Shown: in pieces, positions 60,272 through 64,000 of the stretch
Numbering within the stretch: position 1 is the first letter of the stretch
How the letters are laid out: each line of letters opens with the position of its first letter
NCBI GenBank assembly: GCA_028751875.1
Contig: CM054153.1
Location: 7,458,150-7,522,149, forward strand
Direction: 5' to 3'
Length of the DNA: 64,000 bases
DNA from: Rapana venosa
Taxonomy: Eukaryota; Mollusca; Gastropoda; Neogastropoda; Muricidae
Program-made: the position numbers and the translations under genes
The notes under the pieces: generated by a model
The model's input: only the letters and a program-made list of their open reading frames with translations
Told to the model about the DNA's origin: nothing
Database searches by the model: none

Positions 60272-60784
60272 GCATGTATGTATATATGTATGAATGTAAA
60301 GATTAGAGAATGGATAATTCCAGTTTGTCATGGCTTCCTTATTAAATATCAAAATGACTTAAGATTAAAAACAAACGAAATAAAATCTCACCCATTAATT
60401 AATTCAATTTTCTGTGAAGTCTGCAACAATTAACTATCCACTTCATTTTGAGGAAAGGGGGGATGCTCATTTGAGAGCGAAAAGCATTAGAAACAGTAAC
60501 AGATCAAAGCACAAGTAGACAGGGATTAGTAAAGCCAGTTGTTGAAATTCAACATTACCAGTGCAAGATACAAAGTCCTGTCTCATGCCTGTTCTTGTTG
60601 AGAATTTCCTGTTGGTAAATACTGATCAGGTCTTGGTTGTTGTTGTTTTTCCGAAGTACAGCTAACCACTCACCTTGCTCTGAAGCAGAATGCGGAGCTC
60701 CACACGGGGCCCCTCACCACGACGACGTTTTGGGAGATCGTCAGAACTACCCATGGTTTCATCATCATCCAGAGGGCGCTTCAT
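42116..60784 (-). CDS. HNRNPK: Heterogeneous nuclear ribonucleoprotein K (hnRNP K), 13 coding exons
   Basis: Spliced gene on the minus strand. The exons, in order, are 60784-60674, 58089-58033, 56230-56187, 53941-53869, 51046-50936, 50614-50486, 47945-47779, 47454-47245, 46699-46668, 45890-45811, 45317-45240, 44843-44674 and 42146-42116. They join to 1293 nt in frame (430 aa). hnRNP K is a poly(C)-binding shuttling protein in transcription, splicing and translation control. Visible parts: a bipartite NLS (KRP...PKRRR, residues 2-22), KH1 (about 30-92, loop GKGG 44-47), KH2 (about 103-172, loop GRAG 121-124), a Gly/Met/Arg-rich segment (about 223-330) and KH3 (about 358-424, loop GKGG 371-374). 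The vertebrate proline-rich and nuclear-shuttling segments between KH2 and KH3 are replaced by the RGG/GM-rich module. The start is the first ATG of the most upstream exon found; a further upstream coding exon is possible because the frame stays open to the acceptor. Confidence 0.95.
43040..43450. repeat. 27-bp minisatellite, about 14 copies
   Basis: Unit 'attcaaataagcgactattc' + 'ctgttat' (27 bp; one copy 30 bp), in the intron before the last hnRNP K coding exon. Multiple-of-three units keep long Tyr/Leu-rich frames open on both strands; not genes. Confidence 0.95.
44674..44843 (-). CDS. hnRNP K exon 12 (KH3 core)
   Basis: 170 nt between ATTTCAG and GTTAGT. Starts [20 protein letters not shown] (a Met in place of the vertebrate Leu, not a start codon) and contains [16 protein letters not shown], nearly identical to vertebrate KH3. 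Ends in a split Ser codon AG|T (phase 2). Confidence 0.97.
45240..45317 (-). CDS. hnRNP K exon 11 (pre-KH3 and KH3 first strand)
   Basis: 78 nt between TTTTGCAG and GTAAGC, phase 0 at both ends. Encodes [18 protein letters not shown], then TQVTIPKD, the last part identical to the start of vertebrate KH3. Confidence 0.95.
45461..45605 (-). mobile_element. Short dispersed repeat, family D, copy 3
   Basis: Minus strand: 'gtgacagccctgatatggcc', then 'tctgtggtgggcggggctgt' and a short (ATTGG)n-like tail at 45461-45480. Homologous over about 120 bp to 46722-46845. Confidence 0.75.
45600..45735 (+). mobile_element. tRNA-like / 5S rRNA-like chimeric SINE fragment
   Basis: 'gctcagaggtcagagcactc' resembles a SINE tRNA A-box head. 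It runs into 'ggttaagcagcattaagcat', 'ggttaccagttggatgggtg' and 'accg', aligned without gaps to the 5S rRNA internal promoter (box A, intermediate element, box C; TTGGATGGGTGACCG is a typical invertebrate box C). Lacks the 5S 5' third, so it is not a 5S gene. Confidence 0.65.
45811..45890 (-). CDS. hnRNP K exon 10 (Gly-rich, pre-KH3)
   Basis: 80 nt between GTTGCAG and GTTAGT. Completes Gly, then [20 protein letters not shown] and NFSGDS. Phase 1 in, phase 0 out. The donor TCC|GTTAGT is somewhat weak but the frame joins perfectly to the next exon. Confidence 0.87.
46668..46699 (-). CDS. hnRNP K exon 9 (32-nt micro-exon)
   Basis: Only 32 nt, between GTTTCAG and GTAAGA. One base completes Arg, then [10 protein letters not shown] and one base of the next Gly. 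Phase 2 in, phase 1 out: both neighbours fit only if it is included, and skipping would shift the frame. Confidence 0.87.
46722..46845 (-). mobile_element. Short dispersed repeat, family D, copy 4
   Basis: On the + strand: 'aaggccatatcagggctgtc', 'tttcagacgaaaactg' and 'gttatatacagataaaaaca', parallel to copy 3. Inside an hnRNP K intron. Confidence 0.75.
47245..47454 (-). CDS. hnRNP K exon 8 (Gly/Met/Arg-rich segment)
   Basis: 210 nt between TTTTTTCAG and GTAAAG. Encodes [30 protein letters not shown] and GGM/GGF repeats, then [11 protein letters not shown]. It is a low-complexity RGG/GM module, probably for RNA binding or condensate formation and a likely arginine-methylation target (inference from composition). 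Phase 2 in, phase 2 out. Confidence 0.94.
47522..47560. repeat. (GT)n(AT)n microsatellite
   Basis: Short compound dinucleotide repeat between hnRNP K exons 7 and 8. Confidence 0.9.
47779..47945 (-). CDS. hnRNP K exon 7 (post-KH2 linker)
   Basis: 167 nt between CTTGCCAG and GTGAGT. Begins [18 protein letters not shown] and ends PMRGGMRGG plus a split Arg. QPYDP.(Y/F).DE..YGGF is conserved with vertebrates; the first RGG repeats appear at the end. Phase 0 in, phase 2 out. Confidence 0.95.
48308..49413 (+). mobile_element. piggyBac-type element, internally deleted, in an hnRNP K intron
   Basis: Ends CCCTAGTGGCGC (48308) and its inverted partner ...GCGCTACTAGGG (to 49413), flanked on both sides by TTAA (48304-48307 and 49414-49417), the piggyBac hallmark. 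1106 bp long. Inside, on the + strand, are remnants of a transposase reading frame: ATG at 48571, DSEEEF at 48632-48649 (acidic N-terminus typical of the family) and [10 protein letters not shown] at 48861-48890, like the (E/T)NRYA motif at the start of the DDE domain. The catalytic Asp region and C-terminal zinc-binding region are absent, and frames are broken, so it is non-autonomous. Confidence 0.85.
48322..48385. repeat. Pair of perfect 20-bp palindromes near the piggyBac left end
   Basis: TTCCCGGAATATTCCGGGAA at 48322-48341 and ATCCCGGAATATTCCGGGAT at 48366-48385, with identical 16-bp cores starting 44 bp apart. Likely sub-terminal transposase-binding or promoter sites. Confidence 0.95.
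50021..50338 (+). mobile_element. tRNA-headed SINE, family A, copy 2 (best preserved)
   Basis: Head with A box 'gatagcctggtggttagagt' and B box GGGTTCAAATC (50082-50092). The body has 'agatgagactataaactgag', then 'acaccatcttgcgcacacgt'-like text, 'ttccgctttttggaagagta' and 'ggccattgtgcgcc', ending near 'attccattatcctc' and an A-rich tail. Confidence 0.9.
50486..50614 (-). CDS. hnRNP K exon 6 (KH2 second half)
   Basis: 129 nt between CTTGCAG and GTCAGT, phase 0 at both ends. Encodes [20 protein letters not shown], then [20 protein letters not shown] and LQS. The CCP.STDRVV core is shared with vertebrate KH2. Confidence 0.95.
50936..51046 (-). CDS. hnRNP K exon 5 (KH2 first half)
   Basis: 111 nt between ATTGCAG and GTAAGG, phase 0 at both ends. 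Encodes [20 protein letters not shown], then [22 protein letters not shown]..(V/I)HQS.AG.IIG matches vertebrate KH2; the loop is GRAG here and GVKG in vertebrates. Confidence 0.96.
51356..52075. repeat. 66-68 bp minisatellite with a higher-order variant
   Basis: Unit begins 'tgcctgatgtaagttccaag' and includes 'gtgtgtgggtaattcatgaa'. Starts at 51361, 51427, 51495, 51563, 51631 and 51699, then alternating 32-bp and 68-bp spacing from 51731. About 12 starts, in the hnRNP K intron before exon 5. Confidence 0.95.
52838..53105 (+). mobile_element. tRNA-headed SINE, family A, copy 3
   Basis: Head 'gcaggatatcccagtggtta' with a decayed B box (CCTCGAATCATG). The body has 'ggatgaaactataaaccgag' and 'aaggctactgcatgccgg', parallel to copy 2. 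Ends in an A-rich tail. Confidence 0.85.
53116..53205 (+). repeat. Dispersed repeat fragment, family C, copy 2
   Basis: 'aaaacagtcgcatacacaa', 'atccattggcaaacc' and 'agctctagctga' match 27821-27905. It sits directly after SINE copy 3. Confidence 0.7.
53245..53512 (-). mobile_element. SINE family A, copy 4 (headless)
   Basis: Reverse orientation. Starts with a (TTTA)n tail, then 'tatcgaggataatggaataa', 'aatggcctactcttccgaaa', 'tgcgcaagatgttctg' and 'cggtttatagtctcatccga'. The tRNA head is missing. Confidence 0.85.
53588..53653. repeat. (GT)n microsatellite, imperfect
   Basis: GT-rich run with GC/AC interruptions in the intron after hnRNP K exon 4. Confidence 0.95.
53869..53941 (-). CDS. hnRNP K exon 4 (KH1 end)
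   Basis: Between GTGCAG and GTGAGT. One base completes Arg, then [20 protein letters not shown] and SLED, matching the last strand and helix of KH1. Phase 2 in, phase 0 out. Confidence 0.95.
54494..55310 (+). mobile_element. Long tRNA-headed element, family B, copy 2
   Basis: Head 'ctgccaaggcccagtggtta' corresponds to the A-box head of 22738; the B box is decayed. The body follows the same order as copy 1, including 'attcaaattacatcacc', 'ggaccttggtttcccca' and 'gggacttagtaggtgatgtc'. The last 150 bp align less clearly. Confidence 0.78.
55320..56186 (-). other. hnRNP K intron sequence
   Basis: Unique AT-rich intron with a short GA run at 55736-55749; nothing else recognised. Confidence 0.7.
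56187..56230 (-). CDS. hnRNP K exon 3 (KH1, 44 nt)
   Basis: Between GATGCAG and GTATGA. Encodes [14 protein letters not shown] plus a split Arg (CG|C). It is the counterpart of vertebrate [15 protein letters not shown]. Phase 0 in, phase 2 out. Confidence 0.95.
57140..57480. other. GC-richer patch in an hnRNP K intron, unexplained
   Basis: Higher GC and long overlapping open frames on both strands. It contains 'ggttatagataataataaat' and GGAC/GGAC-type repeats (57390-57440). No family recognised; may be an old repeat. Confidence 0.3.
57731..57885. repeat. 77-bp tandem duplication
   Basis: 'ggagtcattaatatatttta' with 'caaaaatgcag.tatcaaag' occurs twice, starting at 57731 and 57808. Confidence 0.93.
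58033..58089 (-). CDS. hnRNP K exon 2 (KH1 GXXG loop)
   Basis: 57 nt, phase 0 at both ends, between TTTTCAG and GTAAGC. Encodes [19 protein letters not shown], the core KH1 nucleic-acid-binding loop, differing from vertebrate hnRNP K by only a few conservative residues. Confidence 0.96.
58090..60673 (-). other. hnRNP K intron between exons 1 and 2
   Basis: Contains a CA microsatellite (59690-59718) and an AT microsatellite (60187-60270). No exon seen. Confidence 0.75.
60187..60270. repeat. (AT)n microsatellite
   Basis: About 80 bp of AT with one phase break. Confidence 0.97.
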
Positions 60785-60789
60785 TCTTC
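60674..60789 (-). CDS. hnRNP K exon 1 found (start, NLS, KH1 beta 1)
   Basis: Acceptor TTCATAG, then five bases, then ATG (60784-60782). Encodes [20 protein letters not shown], then RR and [10 protein letters not shown], ending AAG|GTGAGT (phase 0). KRP..KRRR matches the position of the vertebrate bipartite NLS, and [10 protein letters not shown] is identical to the vertebrate KH1 start. The five bases before ATG show this exon is preceded by an intron, so a 5' UTR exon (or a short coding exon) lies at higher coordinates. Confidence 0.92.
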
Positions 60790-61217
60790 CTATGAACACA
60801 ACATTTACAAGATCTTCAATCATCAATAAAATTCTTGATGAAAGAAATTTTGGCAGGTATTGATTCTTTCAATCAAACCATTATGATTATGAACTGTTTT
60901 ACTCTACCAAGCCAGGTTAATACTGGAATATTTCAGAGTAAGTCTTCATTATGTTTCCTTTATTCTATTCTTTTTTTCCCCTTAGTGTTTCCAGAAAGTC
61001 ATTTGGAAGTCTGCTGTACAATATACTTACTACAGTTAGATCAAAGTGATACTGATAGTAGCATACCTCTGACTGAACAGTGATAACAAGATGCCACTGA
61101 CTCATCATTCATAACTGAACCCGCTGTTAGTACAAAATTTTATCAGCTACTCTACTGACTGATGTCCAAATTCCATCCCATTGGGGTTTACTCAGTGGTT
61201 TATAATGTAAACATGGT

Positions 61218-61219
<2 letters not shown>

Positions 61220-61250
<31 letters not shown>

Positions 61251-61259
61251 GTTCTTTTT
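61220..61259. repeat. poly(G)/poly(C) tract, 40 bp
   Basis: 40 consecutive G on the + strand, i.e. C40 on the hnRNP K sense strand. Confidence 0.97.
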
Positions 61260-61363
61260 AATTTTGTTCAGTATTTTTGTTCCTTGGCTTGTGCCCCAAG
61301 GTTCTTCACCTATGGTGACATTATGCCTACTATATAGATGTGACCATTTGCCCACCATTAAGG

Positions 61364-61575
61364 TAGCCACATTCTGACTTCAGCGATATCTAAACACATC
61401 AGTGTGCATATGCTTTTTAAAGTTTTGCCATCCATTCCTACCAGCACAAAATGGCCTACTCTTCTTAAAGGCAGTTCTGGTTTTAACATGTGTGCAAAAT
61501 ATTCTGCGTGTGATCGTAAAGGAGATATTGGTTTACAGTCTCCTCCAAAGGACTTTTGGGGAAGTGGACTAGGTA
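61364..61575 (-). mobile_element. SINE family A, copy 5
   Basis: Reverse orientation: 'acattctgacttcagcgata', 'aaaatggcctactctt' and 'ggtttacagtctcctcca' parallel to copy 1. The head is absent. Confidence 0.85.
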
Positions 61576-61599
61576 CAGTAACAAGAGAGAAATCTCCTC

Positions 61600-61860
61600 C
61601 AATAGGCTTTTATTCATTTGTTCATTCTTTTACTTCAAAGATAATAAAAAAGCACTCTCATGCTTTTTTTCATGCAGTTTTGAAACATTTTGTCATCCCT
61701 TACCATCAGCATAAAACTCTTCTGAAATGTGGAACAGGTTTTAATGTGTACTCAAGATGTTCTGTGCAAGAGTTCTTAAGTCTTGGTAGTGGCTCTACCC
61801 CCTGCCATCAGATCACAAGCTCAATGCTCTAACTACTAGGCCATCCTGCCACTGTACCTG
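61600..61860 (-). mobile_element. SINE family A, copy 6
   Basis: Reverse orientation with tail 'attcttttacttcaaagata'; the body is internally deleted relative to copy 2. The tRNA-like head at 61787-61858 reads, on the minus strand, 'ggatggcctagtagttagag' (A box) onward. Confidence 0.85.
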
Positions 61861-61949
61861 TTTAGTTTGTCTTCCATGGTTAGCTTTTAAAGATTACAGA
61901 CCAGTTTGTCTTTGTCATTAAGGCTAGATTTTACCACAATGTGTTAATT

Positions 61950-62127
<178 letters not shown>

Positions 62128-63103
62128 AACCAGACAGTTTCTCGCACCATGTAACAGATAGAAGAATGAAGACCTGTCTTCAGAATCAAGCAAGTAATTC
62201 AATGTAAATGATTCTAAACTCGAACCAAGCCTGTCACAATACTATTAAATAAATAAATAGTTAAAATGTCACAACTTCTGTTTGTTATGACTATTCATAA
62301 AAGAAAAGTAATTATCAACATTAATGAATTGTGGAGAGAATCAACCCTCCCCTCTCCCCACAAACACATGAGCGCCATTTCTCCCTCTACATGATTGAAC
62401 TCGCTCACAAGTGCACATGCTCATGGAAATGCATGTTACACTCAGAGTAATATAAGGGGTTCCCCCCCCCCGCCCCCCCCCCAACCAAATATCAGCTCTG
62501 TTGACAATGTTATGTTCCTGTGTGGATGTCTATACGAGGAAGGGGGATGCACATGTATATGCATACTGAATGTTGCCCAAACCAATGATTCATTTAGTTT
62601 TACTACTTGAATATTTATTCTTGTTATAATCATTTTTTCATTTTTACTAATATGTTTTCCATCAATGATTATTTTTGTTCGTCTTTTCAGTAATACTATT
62701 ATCTAACAGCTAAAACAATTTTTCTTCTTTTTTGTTTTGTTTAGCAGTAACAATTTTTATCAATTTTTTTTGTTTTGTTTAGCATTAACAATTTCTATCT
62801 CCTGTAAATAACGGTATTGATTGTTGTCTGTTTATTAAGTAATGGTAATTTTATTTCAAAGCTTTGCACACAAACAAGGATGTGCATGCACACACACTAA
62901 CATACACACACCATGGACATCCAGACAAATGAAAATGTCCATAGAAGGGGGACTAGGGGGCTCTACTTCAGAATTTCTAGAATTCATAATGAAAGAGCAG
63001 CACACAAACATCACCTGCATTTTTGCTCAAGAAGATATTACAATGACCAGAATGAACACACACAAAAGTAAGGGTGGAGGGGGAGAATCTTTTTTATAAG
63101 ACT

Positions 63104-63127
63104 CCCCCCCCCCCCCCCCCCCCCCCC
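63104..63127. repeat. poly(C) tract, 24 bp
   Basis: 24 consecutive C on the + strand. Confidence 0.97.
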
Positions 63128-63724
63128 ATTTTACTACAACTTATTATTCTTGGTTTTAATCACATGATTGAACCACAACCAAACACCAGATGTGTAGTAA
63201 CACATATACATTTGTATACAAGTCAAACCCTGAGTTTTCATTTTATGTGACAAACTGCTGCAGCTTCAGGTTCAAAATCATTCCACCTACTTTACAAAAA
63301 TTATCCTCTCAATAAAACTGCTTCAACATAACTTTAATTGGCAACACAGTGTAGACCTTTTCTTAGCAGCGCTGAAACCAGGCTACAGTGAACGATCTCT
63401 TGAGGTCACAATTACTTCAGCTGCATAGTTTGGGTATGAAAATCCAATGTCAAACTAAGAAATCCTTCAAGAGCAAAATAAATTTATCAAGGTAAAAGTA
63501 AGAAGGCGAGGGGTGGGTGGTCATTTTTATTGTCACCAGCACATATTCAGTTTTTTTCCTTATTTTATTAGTAACAAAAGACAATGGTGAATGACCTCTC
63601 CATCATCAATTTTCAGCTGTGCAGTTGGTCTGGAAAATTCAGCAAAACCTCTAGCTTCCTTTACTGAAACTGATTTTCAATTCTACCTTTACCATGCCCA
63701 CCCCACAGCATTTATTATATGCAC

Positions 63725-63775
63725 AGTAATACTTTCTAACTGAAAAGATTGACAGAGTAGCTTTTAAAGAGAAAG

Positions 63776-63855
<80 letters not shown>

Positions 63856-64000
63856 GGGGGGTGGGTGTAAGCCCAAGTGCGCCTCTGTGAGCATGCTCAA
63901 TACATTCTAACTGAAAAGATTGACAGAATAGCTTTTAAAGAGAGAGAGAGAGAGGTGTGTGTATGCCCAAGTGTGCCTCTGTGACCAAGCTCATGGGTGC
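63725..64000. repeat. Tandem duplication of about 175 bp containing (GA)n
   Basis: 'ctaactgaaaagattgacag' with 'a.tagcttttaaagag', then a GA run and 'gcccaagtg.gcctctgtga' occurs at 63737 and again at 63909. The first GA run is about 75 bp, the second about 16 bp. The second copy runs off the window. Confidence 0.93.

Overview
This is a eukaryotic nuclear window: interrupted genes with GT/AG introns, dense microsatellites, minisatellites and tRNA-headed SINEs. The two genes are animal genes, and one short repeat (the 'gtgacagccctgatatggcctctgtggtcgg' type) is of a kind I associate with gastropod genomes. A marine gastropod or other mollusc is the best guess; this is inference, not proof. Two protein-coding genes can be assembled exon by exon, and they converge.

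Left half, + strand (about 1-28.7 kb): the 3' part of an endophilin-A (SH3GL) gene. Six coding exons are visible (11667-11767, 12700-12803, 14105-14274, 14897-14935, 18183-18224, 24523-24725). They encode the end of the BAR helix bundle, a variable linker that includes two tiny symmetric exons, and a complete C-terminal SH3 domain with stop. The 5' exons (most of the BAR domain) are not seen, so they probably lie left of the window, which would make 1-11666 intron.

Right half, - strand (about 40.8-60.8 kb): a complete or nearly complete heterogeneous nuclear ribonucleoprotein K (hnRNP K) gene. Thirteen coding exons join in frame to 1293 nt (430 aa plus stop), giving a bipartite NLS, KH1, KH2, a Gly/Met/Arg-rich RGG segment and KH3. 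The 5' UTR exon(s) were not identified.

Between the two genes (about 28.7-40.7 kb) there is no convincing host gene. This stretch holds a decayed LINE 3' end with RNase H on the - strand (30.6-31.56 kb), a short retroposon with a target-site duplication (30.15-30.24 kb), several minisatellites, and a cluster of large inverted repeats (37.4-40.7 kb).

Mobile elements elsewhere: a 1.1 kb piggyBac-type element with TTAA duplications and transposase remnants inside an hnRNP K intron (48308-49413); six copies of one tRNA-headed SINE; two copies of an unusually long (about 750-800 bp) tRNA-headed element; a tRNA/5S-rRNA-like chimera; and four copies of another short repeat. At least two local duplications carry many one-base indels and could be assembly artefacts.
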